Assembly (NCBI GenBank): GCA_028819475.1
Contig: JAPPLJ010000050.1
Location: forward strand, 248,001 to 312,000
Source of the DNA: Rhodospirillaceae bacterium
GTDB taxonomy: Bacteria > Pseudomonadota > Alphaproteobacteria > Bin65
Length of the DNA: 64,000 nt
Direction of reading: 5' to 3'
The notes under the pieces are model-generated. The model had not been told where the DNA came from. It saw nothing but the letters and a program-made list of their open reading frames with translations, and did not search any database. How positions within the stretch are numbered: position 1 is the stretch's first letter; every line of letters starts with the position of its first letter. Both the position numbers and the translations under genes were made by a program. Shown here piece after piece: positions 34,354-42,547 of this stretch.

Positions 34354-35513
34354 CGCGCAGCCTCGCCGGCCGGCCCGTCGCTGTCCTCCAGGACGGCTTC
34401 GAGCGCCTCGGCCGCTTCGGCGTCGGCGCGCTGGCCCGCGGTGCCGCGGTCGACCTCGATGCCGAACCATTCCGGCCGCTGCTCCTGCAGCCAGCCGACG
34501 ATGCCCTGCTGGAAGAAGACGACCGTGACGACGATGAGCAGGCCGAGCACGACCCACTGCCAGCCGAGCAGGTGGGTCCAGGTCACCTCCTTGATGATGT
34601 GGAACAGGGCGGCGCCGATCACCGGCCCCCAGAGCGTGCCCTTGCCGCCGAGCAGGGCCATCAGCACCATGAAGATGCCAAAGGTGACGGTCGGGAAGGC
34701 GACCTCCAGCGGCTCCATGAAACCGATGATGTTGCCGAACAGGGCGCCGGAAATGCCGAGGAAGAAGGCGGAGATCGACCAGGCAACCGTCTTGTAGAGC
34801 TGGGTGCGCACGCCGAGCGCCTCGGCCTTGGTCTCGTCGTCGCGGATCGCGTTCAGCATCAGGCCGAAGCGGGTGCGGTAGAGCCAGCGCAGGAAGAGGA
34901 AAGTCAGCACCGCCAGGGCGAAGCAGGTCCAGTAGAAGAAGACGCCCTGGAGGTCGGCGGAGTGGATATCCCCGAACGGCACGCGGAACAGGGGATCGGC
35001 GTCGGTGCCCGACGGGAACACCGGCAGCCGGATGCCGCCGCCGCCGCCGACCCAGTCCCAGGCGCCGATCAGCTCGCCGGCGGCGATCGCCATGCCGAGC
35101 GTGCCGATGGCGAAATACGGCCCGCGCAGCCCGAACACGATCAGGCCGAACAGAACCGCGAGCGCGACCGACCCGAGCGCGGCCAGAACGACGCCGAGGG
35201 CGAGGCCGGCGAAATACTGGCCCGTCGTGAAGGAGGTGGTCAGCGAACCCGAAGGATCGGTGTATTGGCCGACATCGTACCAGGGCCAGATCTGGCAGAC
35301 CGCGGCGATATACATGCCGGCGCCGAAGAAGAAGATGTTGCCCAGGGAGTTGTAGCCCATCTGGCCGCCCATGGTGTCCCAGGTGAGCGCGAACACGATC
35401 ATGATCCAGAGCATCGCGATCTGCTGGACGTAGGCGGGGAAGACCATCGGCGCGATCACGCCGAAGATCGCGACGAGGATATAGCCGGGCGTTTCGAACC
35501 GCTTGCCGAACAT
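34350..35513 (-). CDS. livM: Branched-chain amino-acid-type ABC transporter permease LivM
   Basis: A 387-aa inner-membrane permease with about nine to ten hydrophobic segments. Family blocks: ALTWDTMGGQMGYNSLGNIFFFGAGMY, GPYFAIGTLGMAIA and the cytoplasmic loop SRFGLMLNAIRDDETKAEALGV-type (here TRFGLMLNAIRDDETKAEAL). The C-terminal ~45 residues are an acidic Ala/Glu tail (AGQRADAEAAEALEAVLEDS), longer than in E. coli LivM. It lies 7 bases after livH. Confidence 0.91.
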   Translation of the reverse strand: MFGKRFETPGYILVAIFGVIAPMVFPAYVQQIAMLWIMIVFALTWDTMGGQMGYNSLGNIFFFGAGMYIAAVCQIWPWYDVGQYTDPSGSLTTSFTTGQYFAGLALGVVLAALGSVALAVLFGLIVFGLRGPYFAIGTLGMAIAAGELIGAWDWVGGGGGIRLPVFPSGTDADPLFRVPFGDIHSADLQGVFFYWTCFALAVLTFLFLRWLYRTRFGLMLNAIRDDETKAEALGVRTQLYKTVAWSISAFFLGISGALFGNIIGFMEPLEVAFPTVTFGIFMVLMALLGGKGTLWGPVIGAALFHIIKEVTWTHLLGWQWVVLGLLIVVTVVFFQQGIVGWLQEQRPEWFGIEVDRGTAGQRADAEAAEALEAVLEDSDGPAGEAAR

Positions 35514-35520
35514 CGGCGCC

Positions 35521-36567
35521 CTACTCCACCACCCGGCGGTGCTTGTTCTCGATGATCTGGCGCCAGATCAGGACGAGCAGCAGCAGACCGACCACCGTCG
35601 CCTGCTGGAAATCGGCGCCCAGGACGAAGCCGCTGTACTGCTCGGCGACGCCGAGGCCGAGGCCGGCCATGATGACGCCGGGCAGGTTGCCGAAGCCGGC
35701 GGCCGTCACGACGACGAAAGACCGGATCGAGTGGGTGATGCCGTAGAAGGGCTGGATCACCCAGATCATGGCGATCAAGACGCCGGCGGCGCCGCAGATC
35801 GCGGCGTTCAGCGAATAGGTGAAGGCGTAGACCCGGTCGGTGTCGATGCCCATGACTCGGGCGGCGCGCGCATCCTGCGCCGTGGCGCGGATCGCCTGCC
35901 CCATGCGGCTGCGCTTCATGAAGATGACGACCGCGAGCGCCAGCGCGCCGCACATCAGGAAGGCGGTCAGCTTGATCCAGGCGAAGGTGAAGGCGCCGCC
36001 GCCAACGGTGACGGTCGCGGTCGGCAGGCCGGAGCGCGCGGTCTGCACTTCCGGGCCGAAAATCAGGTTCAGGCCCTGCTGGAGGACGATGGCGATGCCG
36101 AAGGTGGCGAGCAGCGAGGTGAACAGGTCGCGGTCGATGACGCGCCGGATCACCAGGACATAGACGGCCCAGCCGAAGCCGAACATGAAGACGATGGCGA
36201 CCGGCAGGCCGAAAAAGGGATGGATCTCGATTTCATAAAGATAATAGGCGATGTAGCCGCCCATGATGACATATTCGCCCTGGCACAGGTTCTTGACGTT
36301 CATCACACCCCAGACCAGGGCGAGGCCGTAGGCGGCCAGAGCGAAGATGGCGCCGATGAACAGGCCGTCGAGCAGCAGCTGGATATTCTGCTGCCAGGCG
36401 ACCTGGAGGATGGTGAGGTTGGTCTGGGCCTGGCCGCTGATCGCCACCAGCACGACGCAGACCAGCGCGATCATCAGCAGGAGCGACCAGCCGTCGCCGG
36501 TCGATTTCACCCAGGCCGGCGACAGGAAGCCGGTGCGGGCCGGCGCTGCGGGTTTCGGAGTCGCCAT
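35521..36567 (-). CDS. livH: Branched-chain amino-acid-type ABC transporter permease LivH
   Basis: A 348-aa inner-membrane permease. About eight helices; typical blocks: LLLDGLFIGAIFALAAYGLALVWGVMNVKNLCQGEYVIMGGY, and the ATPase-contact loop RMGQAIRATAQDARAARVMGI. An N-terminal helix preceded by about 25 residues is an addition relative to short LivH proteins. It lies after a strong hairpin separating it from the substrate-binding protein gene. Confidence 0.92.
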   Translation of the reverse strand: MATPKPAAPARTGFLSPAWVKSTGDGWSLLLMIALVCVVLVAISGQAQTNLTILQVAWQQNIQLLLDGLFIGAIFALAAYGLALVWGVMNVKNLCQGEYVIMGGYIAYYLYEIEIHPFFGLPVAIVFMFGFGWAVYVLVIRRVIDRDLFTSLLATFGIAIVLQQGLNLIFGPEVQTARSGLPTATVTVGGGAFTFAWIKLTAFLMCGALALAVVIFMKRSRMGQAIRATAQDARAARVMGIDTDRVYAFTYSLNAAICGAAGVLIAMIWVIQPFYGITHSIRSFVVVTAAGFGNLPGVIMAGLGLGVAEQYSGFVLGADFQQATVVGLLLLVLIWRQIIENKHRRVVE

Positions 36568-36604
36568 CGGGCTAGGTCACGTCCGCCGTCATGGGGAACA
36601 CAGG

Positions 36605-36645
36605 ATGCAGCCGCCCGGTTCCCGAAGGAACCGGGCGCACTGCAT
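36605..36645 (-). promoter_or_regulatory. Intergenic hairpin between binding-protein and permease genes
   Basis: GCCCGGTTCC (36613-36622) and its exact complement (36627-36636) enclose a CGAA tetraloop; an outer ATGCAG/CTGCAT pair (36605-36610, 36640-36645) extends the structure. No T-tract follows on the minus strand. Such hairpins usually protect the upstream binding-protein mRNA and lower expression of the downstream permease genes. Confidence 0.7.
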
Positions 36646-36671
36646 TCACGCGTCGGTTGCCCCTGGCGGGA

Positions 36672-37907
36672 CTACTGGACCGGGCGCGGATGCTGGACCT
36701 TGTGCGACGCCCATTTCGATGGCGCCACCACGACATATTTCCCATCCTGGATCTGGCGCAGCACCATCGGCTTGGCGATGTTGTTGCCGGCCTTGGAGAA
36801 TTTGATCCCGCCGTAGAAGGTCATCATCTCGGTGCTGGCGATCGCCTCGCGGACCTTCTCCTTGTCGAAGCTGTTGGCCCGCTCGAACGCCTCTTTCCAG
36901 ACCAGCACGGCGGCCGCCGCCTGGGCCGACTGGTAGGGCACGGTCTTGTAGCCGCTGAAGGTCGCCTTGAACTTCTTGTCGAAGTCCGCCGCGCTGCCGA
37001 AATACTTGCCCGTGTAGGACAGGGTCTCGGCCCACTGGGTCGGGCACAGGAAGCCGTTCACGGCCGCGCCGAACTTCGAGACCAGCTTCGACGATTCGCA
37101 ATGGGTCATCGCGACCATCGGAGTCGCGATCTTCAGCTCCTTGATCTGGCGGCCTGCGGTCGCGGCGCCCTTCGAATGGCCGGAAACGACCAGCAGGTCC
37201 GGCTTGAGCGCCCGCACCTTGGTCAGCGTCGCCGTCATGTCCGACAGGTCGCGCGGCAGCCGGTCGTCGATCACGACCGTCATGCCGAGGCGCTTGATGT
37301 CGTCCATCACGCCGGCGCGCACGTCGAGCGAGAAGGGATCGTTCTCGAACGCCATGGCGATCTTGACGTCCTTGCGCTTTTTGCCCGCCTTGTCGGCGAT
37401 CTCGGCCGCGAGCTGGATCGCGCTGGCGAGATACTGCTCGGAGGTCGACAGCACGGCGAACAAATACTTGTAGCCCTTGGTGAACAGCGAGCGCGAGGCG
37501 CCCTCGGCCTCGACCATCGGGATGCGGTATTTCTCGGTGACCGGCGCGATCGCCTTGGTCAGGCCCGAACTGTACGGTCCCAACATGTACTTCACGCCGT
37601 CCTGCCGGATCAGGCGTTCGGCGAGCTGGGCGCCGCGGGCCGGGGTCGATTCGTCGTCGTAGTAGATGACCCGGAGCTTGTAGGACTTGCCGCCGACCTT
37701 GACTCCGCCGGTCTTGTTGATGAGGTCGATGGCGATGTTGTAGCCGTTCTTGGCGTGGATGCCGTTGGTCGAATATTTGCCGGTTTCGGACAGGGCCGAA
37801 CCCAGGACGATGGTATCGCCTTCGACCTTCGCCGAAGCCGGCGCCGCGATTACGGCGGCGACGGCGGCGGCGGCAATGACCGTCGCCGGGCTGCAATGTT
37901 TGAGCAT
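36672..37907 (-). CDS. Branched-chain amino-acid-type ABC transporter substrate-binding protein
   Basis: A 411-aa periplasmic protein of the Leu/Ile/Val-binding (periplasmic binding protein type I) family. Signal peptide MLKHCSPATVIAAAAVAAVIAAPASA with cleavage before KVEGDT; mature start TIVLGSALSETGKYSTNGIHAKNG. ATG 37907 has AGGGAGAAACGAC upstream; the longer frame is rejected. The ligand is unknown and could be an amino acid, amide or aromatic acid. First gene of the minus-strand operon with livHMGF. Confidence 0.9.
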   Translation of the reverse strand: MLKHCSPATVIAAAAVAAVIAAPASAKVEGDTIVLGSALSETGKYSTNGIHAKNGYNIAIDLINKTGGVKVGGKSYKLRVIYYDDESTPARGAQLAERLIRQDGVKYMLGPYSSGLTKAIAPVTEKYRIPMVEAEGASRSLFTKGYKYLFAVLSTSEQYLASAIQLAAEIADKAGKKRKDVKIAMAFENDPFSLDVRAGVMDDIKRLGMTVVIDDRLPRDLSDMTATLTKVRALKPDLLVVSGHSKGAATAGRQIKELKIATPMVAMTHCESSKLVSKFGAAVNGFLCPTQWAETLSYTGKYFGSAADFDKKFKATFSGYKTVPYQSAQAAAAVLVWKEAFERANSFDKEKVREAIASTEMMTFYGGIKFSKAGNNIAKPMVLRQIQDGKYVVVAPSKWASHKVQHPRPVQ

Positions 37908-38156
37908 GTCGTTTCTCCCTGAGCATTTGCCGAAAAGAGGCAAGCCGTCGGAGTGTACCGGCCTCGGGCCTGCGCTGCTTCCCTGACATAGCGACGCGCC
38001 TCGGCCGCCGCTCGTCATTGACGGTGATGTATCAGACCCGCGGCCATTGCCAAACGCAAATTACCGTGCGCGACGGCGCCCCGGTCGGCCGCGGCTTGCA
38101 GGACGCCGGGCGGGCGTCTACTTACTCACCCGATACACGGGAATTCCGGAGCGTTG

Positions 38157-38184
38157 CCGACATGGAAATGCCGACATGGAAATG
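38157..38184 (+). repeat. 14-bp tandem duplication at a start codon
   Basis: CCGACATGGAAATG occurs twice in direct succession (38157-38170 and 38171-38184). The first copy's ATG opens a 7-codon mini-frame (MEMPTWK, stop TGA at 38183-38185); the second copy supplies the ATG of the CoxG-like gene in another frame. The nearest purine-rich site (CCGGAG, 38146-38151) is spaced for the first ATG. Confidence 0.85.
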
Positions 38185-38640
38185 AGTGGCGAGTATCGCA
38201 TCCCCGCCAGCCGGGAGACCGTCTGGCAGGCCTTGAACGATCCGGATGTGCTGCGCGCCTGCATCCCCGGGTGCCAGGAACTGGAGCGGACCTCCGATAC
38301 CGGCTTTGCGGCGACGGTCAAGGCGAAGGTCGGGCCGGTTTCCGCGACCTTCAAGGGCGAAGTGGAGATCGGGGACGTCGACCCGCCCGCCGGCTACCGC
38401 ATCCAGGGCGAGGGCAAGGGCGGCGTGGCCGGCTTCGCCAAGGGCGGCGCCAACGTGCGCCTCGCCGAGGACGGCGGTGAAACGATCCTGACCTACGATG
38501 CCGACGCCAAGGTCGGCGGCAAGCTCGCCCAGATCGGATCGCGCCTGATCGCCGGGACCGCGCGCAAGATGGCCGACCAGTTCTTCGGCGCCTTCGCCGA
38601 GCATCTCGCGCCCGGCAGCGCGGACGCCGCAACGGAATAG
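38176..38640 (+). CDS. CoxG-family carbon-monoxide-dehydrogenase-type SRPBCC protein
   Basis: A 154-aa SRPBCC/START-fold protein. The N-terminus MEMSGEYRIPASRETVWQALNDPDVLRACIPGC and the blocks TVKAKVGPVSATFKGEV and GGKLAQIGSRLIAGTARKMADQFF are characteristic of the CoxG family. CoxG anchors or matures molybdo-hydroxylases in CO oxidisers, but most paralogues have no known role. No coxSML genes are in this window. The start is in the second copy of a 14-bp duplication; ATG 38182 is an in-frame alternative. Confidence 0.85.
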   Translation: MEMSGEYRIPASRETVWQALNDPDVLRACIPGCQELERTSDTGFAATVKAKVGPVSATFKGEVEIGDVDPPAGYRIQGEGKGGVAGFAKGGANVRLAEDGGETILTYDADAKVGGKLAQIGSRLIAGTARKMADQFFGAFAEHLAPGSADAATE

Positions 38641-38664
38641 CCGCCGGGACGGCCCGCAGCGCCC

Positions 38665-39567
38665 TCAATCCTGCCGGTCGGAAAGCTTCTGCAATTCGCG
38701 CCGGGCCGCCCGGTCCACCAGCTCCGGGGCATTGCGGTCTAGCCATTCGCGGACGGTCGCGGCCAACTCGCTCTGCGTCGCGGGATCGAGCGCACCCTCC
38801 CCTGCGCCGTCGCCGCTGCCGGCGCCCGCCGCCGGATCGTCCGGCGCCGCCGGCGCGTCCGCCGGGCGCGGATCGAGGCGCACCACCGAGCCGTCCGGCG
38901 CGATCATGTCGGTCAGCAGCAGGACCGTTTCGTCCGGTCCCGCGCCGATGCCGCCGGCGTCCCCGGCGGGCGGCGCGGCCGGATCCCCAGGTTCCTGCGC
39001 TTCCGCCGGAGCGGGGTCCCGCGGTTCCTGCAGCGCCGTATCGTCCGGCGGGGCGGCCTCCGCCGCACCGGCCTCTTCGCCGGCGATCGTTTCATCAGAG
39101 GCCGGTTCGACGGCCGGGGGCGCTTCGACGGCGGGGGGCGGCTCGACAGCAGAGGGCGGTTCGTCCGGCGGAGCATCCGTCCCGGCGGGCTGCACCTTTT
39201 CTTTTCCGGCTGCCCGGCCGGCGGCCGCGGCGGGAATTTCCGCAGCAGGAACGTCCTCGGGAGGAACATCCGCGGCCGGAACATCGGTAACGGGAACATC
39301 GGCGGCAGACACTTCCGCAGCAGGGACTTCCACAGTTGGAACTTCCGCAGCAGGGACTTCCGCAGCAGGGACTTCCGCAGCAGGGACTTCCGCAGCAGGG
39401 ACTTCCGCAGCAGGGGTTTCCGCAACGGGGGCCTCGGCGCCAGATACTCCCGCGCCGGGACCGGGGCCCCGGTCGTCTTCCTCGAAGACGATCCGGCGGA
39501 TCGACTCCAGGATATCGTCCACCGACGGTTCGCCGGACTGCTTCGATCGGGATTCGCGCTCGGTCAT
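38665..39567 (-). CDS. popZ: Cell-pole organising protein PopZ (DUF2497)
   Basis: A 300-aa protein. The N-terminal helix EPSVDDILESIRRIVFEEDD and the C-terminal assembly region (LAATVREWLDRNAPELVDRAARRELQKLSD) are the two conserved PopZ ends. Between them lies a long, acidic, proline-rich disordered region, including about a dozen pentapeptide units of type P-A-A-E-V. PopZ forms a polar matrix that tethers chromosome origin complexes and cell-cycle factors in alphaproteobacteria. The linker is longer than in Caulobacter, where PopZ is about 180 residues. Confidence 0.9.
   Translation of the reverse strand: MTERESRSKQSGEPSVDDILESIRRIVFEEDDRGPGPGAGVSGAEAPVAETPAAEVPAAEVPAAEVPAAEVPAAEVPTVEVPAAEVSAADVPVTDVPAADVPPEDVPAAEIPAAAAGRAAGKEKVQPAGTDAPPDEPPSAVEPPPAVEAPPAVEPASDETIAGEEAGAAEAAPPDDTALQEPRDPAPAEAQEPGDPAAPPAGDAGGIGAGPDETVLLLTDMIAPDGSVVRLDPRPADAPAAPDDPAAGAGSGDGAGEGALDPATQSELAATVREWLDRNAPELVDRAARRELQKLSDRQD
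39233..39430. repeat. 15-bp tandem repeat array inside popZ
   Basis: Units of 15 bases encoding P-A-A-E-V. Five consecutive copies of ACTTCCGCAGCAGGG at 39341-39415 are identical; the neighbours on the left are diverged versions of the same unit. This suggests recent copy-number change by slippage. Confidence 0.88.
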
Positions 39568-39661
39568 CGCCCTTTGCGTCTGCCGGAGCGGGCCGGCGCC
39601 GCGCCGGAACGGCTGGCGCGGCAGGCCCGGCCCGGCAAATCCGGAAGCCCTTGCCGGATGC

Positions 39662-41164
39662 CTATTTTGCCGGCGCGCCGTCGATCGGTGCGCCGAAACC
39701 GTACGCCTTGTTGCGCACCTTCCGGTAATGCTCTTCCGGATCGTGGAATTTCACCTTGAGCTTGAGCTGCCTGGCGTTCATCCCGCCGACGGCGGCAAGC
39801 AGTTCGTAGGTCGCGACGACGAGATCGCGCCGCGCGCGCACCAGATTGACCTGCGCATTCAGCAATTCCTGCTGGGCGTCCAGGGTATCGAGCACGGTGC
39901 GCAGCCCGGCCGCCGCTTCCTGGCGCACGCCGTTGAGCGCGATCCGGCTGGCCTCGAGCTGCGCCTCGAACGCCGTAACGCTCGAGCGCGCCGTCCGCAG
40001 CGCGGCGTTGGCCCGCGCCGCGTTCTCGGCGGCCGTCCGCTGTGCCTGGCGCAGCTCGTCGCGGCGCCGGAGCACCGTTTGCTTAGCCGCCCGGACCCGT
40101 GACGCCACGCCGCCCGACCGGTACAGCGGGACCGCAATTCTCGCGGTGATGCTGGCGGAATCGCCGATCGTATCCCGCGCCTGGGCGTTATAGCGCCGCT
40201 GGACCTGTCCGCTGATCGACACCGTCGGCATCAGTTCGCCGCGCACCAGGTCGACGCTCGCCTGCGCCGACTGCTCGTCCCACCTCGCGGCAACGACCGC
40301 GGGATTGTCGCGCTGGGCCTGTTTGGCGATGTCCGCCGCACCGCGCGGAAGGTCGGCACGCAATCCGGGCTGTTCGAGGGCGCCCGGCATGACGCCGACG
40401 ACGTTCGCGTAGTTGGCCCGCGACGCCTGCAGGATGCCCTGGGCCTGAATGGTCGAGGCGCGCGCCCGGGCGAGGCGCGCCTGGGCCTGGGACACGTCGG
40501 TCCGGGTCACCTCGCCGACGCTGAACCGGTCGCGCGTCGCCTGGAGCTGGCGCGCCAGTACCTGTTCGTTGTTGGCGTTGAGCCGCAGGACGGCGAGATC
40601 GCGAAACACGTTCATGTAGGCGCGCACCGCGTTCAGGAGCACCGCCTGCTCGACGGTCGCCAGCCGGGCGCGCTGGGCGGAGATATTGGCGTTGGCCCGG
40701 CGCAGCTGGTGCTGGTTGCGGCCGCCCCGGTAGATATCCTGGGTGACGTTGAGCGACGCGCCGGCGGGAATCCGGTTGGTGCTCTGGAATCCGCCGGGCC
40801 GGCCGAGACCTCCAGGCTGCTTGCTCCGGCCCGCCGTCAACCCGGCGTCGGCCGAGAATGTCACGCCGGGGCGCCAGTTGGCGAAGGCCTGCGCCGCCTG
40901 TTCGTCGACCGCCCGCAGGCCGGCCCGGGCCGCGAGCAGTTGCGGGTTGTGCCGGTAGGCGCGCGCCAGGGCCTCGGCCAGGGTTTCGGCCTGCGCCTCC
41001 GGCACACCGGCGCCGAGCGCCAGGCCGGCTGCGAGGGCCACGGCCGCACCTGCGAGACCCGGTGCGGCCAGGCGCGGGGAATGCGGGACTTTCCGCTGTC
41101 CCACCTGACGGGCCGGACGTCGCGATGCCGATGCTTCCGGCTGCTCGATGCGCTGCGTAACCAT
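39662..41164 (-). CDS. tolC: TolC-family outer membrane efflux protein
   Basis: A 500-aa outer-membrane channel of type I secretion and efflux pumps. The N-terminus has a basic stretch and then a signal peptide ending GVPEAQA before ETLAEALARAYRHNPQLLAAR, the typical TolC start. Two OEP repeats follow with long Ala/Arg-rich coiled-coil stretches (RATVEQAVLLNAVRAYM-type; TRTDVSQAQARLARARA). ATG 41164 is used; the longer frame is unrelated. It follows the Pcm-like gene by 43 bases, a frequent alphaproteobacterial pairing. Confidence 0.92.
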   Translation of the reverse strand: MVTQRIEQPEASASRRPARQVGQRKVPHSPRLAAPGLAGAAVALAAGLALGAGVPEAQAETLAEALARAYRHNPQLLAARAGLRAVDEQAAQAFANWRPGVTFSADAGLTAGRSKQPGGLGRPGGFQSTNRIPAGASLNVTQDIYRGGRNQHQLRRANANISAQRARLATVEQAVLLNAVRAYMNVFRDLAVLRLNANNEQVLARQLQATRDRFSVGEVTRTDVSQAQARLARARASTIQAQGILQASRANYANVVGVMPGALEQPGLRADLPRGAADIAKQAQRDNPAVVAARWDEQSAQASVDLVRGELMPTVSISGQVQRRYNAQARDTIGDSASITARIAVPLYRSGGVASRVRAAKQTVLRRRDELRQAQRTAAENAARANAALRTARSSVTAFEAQLEASRIALNGVRQEAAAGLRTVLDTLDAQQELLNAQVNLVRARRDLVVATYELLAAVGGMNARQLKLKVKFHDPEEHYRKVRNKAYGFGAPIDGAPAK

Positions 41165-41207
41165 CGCTCCAATCCCTTCGCTCCGGCGCCGGTTCCGCCC
41201 GGTCCTG

Positions 41208-41891
41208 CTAGAATCTGAATACGCCGGTCTCGACGAATTCCGGCAGCGGCGGCACGGTGGCGTCGAACACCGGGCGATTCGACACGATCCCGCCGAACTT
41301 CGTGCCGACCGTCGCCCGACCGATGTCTGGACCGACGCCTGGACCGACGCTTGGGCCGCCACCCGTGAGGACGCCGACCATCCGCCCGGATTCGGCGCAC
41401 TGGGCCGCGACTGCGTCGGGGAAATCGGGAATCGCGCCGTCGAACAGGATGACGTCGTAGGGCGCCTGTTTCGGATACCCTTCGCTCGAAGGGCCTTCGA
41501 CGACCAGCGCATTGTCAATACCGAGGTCGATCAGCGTCTCCGCGGCGCGCCCGGCCAGCGCCGCATCCGATTCGACGCCGATCACCGTTTCGCACAGGCG
41601 CGACAGGACGGCGACGGCATAGCCCGTGCCGCAGCCCACCACCAGGGCGATCTCGCCGGCTTCCGGCGCCGCCGTCTGGATAAGCCTGGCGAGAACCATC
41701 GGCTCCATCAGATGGCGCCCGGCGCCGAGCGCAAGGTCCTCGTCGACATAGGCCAGCGGTCGCCGCCCGGCCGGCACGAACTGCTCGCGCGGCAGGGCGC
41801 CCATCGCGCCGATCAACGCCGGATCGGTGACCTTGTTGGGGCGAATCTGGCTTTCCACCATGTTCGCCCGTGCTGCTGCGAAGTCGGTCAT
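41208..41891 (-). CDS. Protein-L-isoaspartate O-methyltransferase-like protein
   Basis: A 227-aa class I methyltransferase of the PCMT family. The SAM-binding motif is EIALVVGCGTGYAVAVLS (residues about 78-95), with ESQIRPNKV near the N-terminus and YDVILFDGAIPDFP. The classic PCMT motif is only partly conserved, as usual in this TolC-linked subgroup, whose substrate is unknown. A Gly-Pro-Val repeat (GPSVGPGVGPDIG) sits near residue 180. ATG 41891 gives the family N-terminus (MTDFAAARANMVESQIRPN). Confidence 0.85.
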   Translation of the reverse strand: MTDFAAARANMVESQIRPNKVTDPALIGAMGALPREQFVPAGRRPLAYVDEDLALGAGRHLMEPMVLARLIQTAAPEAGEIALVVGCGTGYAVAVLSRLCETVIGVESDAALAGRAAETLIDLGIDNALVVEGPSSEGYPKQAPYDVILFDGAIPDFPDAVAAQCAESGRMVGVLTGGGPSVGPGVGPDIGRATVGTKFGGIVSNRPVFDATVPPLPEFVETGVFRF

Positions 41892-41956
41892 TCGGCCCCG
41901 AGCTCGAAAATCGGACAGGTTCCGGCGCCTTTCGGGGCGCACCGTCCAAATCTGCG

Positions 41957-41986
41957 GGCCCCAATTCTGCAGGCCCCAATTCTGCA
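41957..41986. repeat. 15-bp direct repeat upstream of the Pcm-like gene
   Basis: GGCCCCAATTCTGCA occurs twice in tandem (41957-41971, 41972-41986) with diverged partial copies on both sides. It lies 65-95 bases upstream of the start codon, where it could be a regulatory site array or an unselected slippage product. Confidence 0.75.
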
Positions 41987-42193
41987 GGCCGAGTCTACAG
42001 GCTGCGTCATGCCGGTGACAACGGACTATTCCGGGCACCGTCCGGGCGGTTCGCCCAAGACGGCTGGCAGGCGCCAAGCGGGGCGCCGGCCGTTCGCTTG
42101 ACCGGCCTCCGGCCGCCCCCTATATGTCGCCGCCCGACGGGCGCAACGCTTGGGCATTGCGCCTGCGCCGTCCGGACGGCCGCGCGGCAGGCA

Positions 42194-42267
42194 GGCCCGG
42201 TGGCAGAGTGGTGATGCAGAGGACTGCAAATCCTTTCACGTCGGTTCGATTCCGGCCCGGGCCTCCA
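42194..42267 (+). tRNA. tRNA-Cys (GCA)
   Basis: 74-nt cloverleaf: acceptor GGCCCGG/CCGGGCC, anticodon loop CTGCAAA with anticodon GCA, T-arm GGTTCGATTCC, discriminator T and encoded CCA. Confidence 0.96.
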
Positions 42268-42398
42268 TCCGGCCGCGGCTGCGGCGGCCGTCACGCTTGA
42301 CCTTTGACGCCCATGACCTAGAAATTCCGGGACGGGCAATCCGGCAACGGGAAGCCCCGGTTGCGCCGCCGGTGCCGCAGGCGGTGCAGCACAACCGG

Positions 42399-42473
42399 TC
42401 CGGAGTAGCTCAGCGGTAGAGCAGGTGGCTGTTAACCACCCTGTCGGGGGTTCGAATCCCTCCTCCGGAGCCA
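42399..42473 (+). tRNA. tRNA-Asn (GTT)
   Basis: 75-nt cloverleaf: acceptor TCCGGAG/CTCCGGA, anticodon stem-loop GGTGG-CTGTTAA-CCACC with anticodon GTT, T-arm GGTTCGAATCC, discriminator G and encoded CCA. Confidence 0.97.
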
Positions 42474-42480
42474 ATTTGAG

Positions 42481-42510
42481 AGGCCGGTCTCTTCGGGGGC
42501 CGGCCTTTTT
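42481..42510 (+). terminator. Intrinsic terminator after tRNA-Asn
   Basis: AGGCCGG (42481-42487) pairs with CCGGCCT (42500-42506), and the stem runs into TTTTT. It lies 7 bases after the tRNA 3' end. Confidence 0.85.
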
Positions 42511-42547
42511 GTCGGGAAATCGACAGCATAGCGCGCTCATCCCGTAT

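Noticed and set aside
39233-39430. Regular short repeats as a possible CRISPR array
   Set aside because: The units are contiguous 15-mers without spacers and code in frame for pentapeptides inside popZ.
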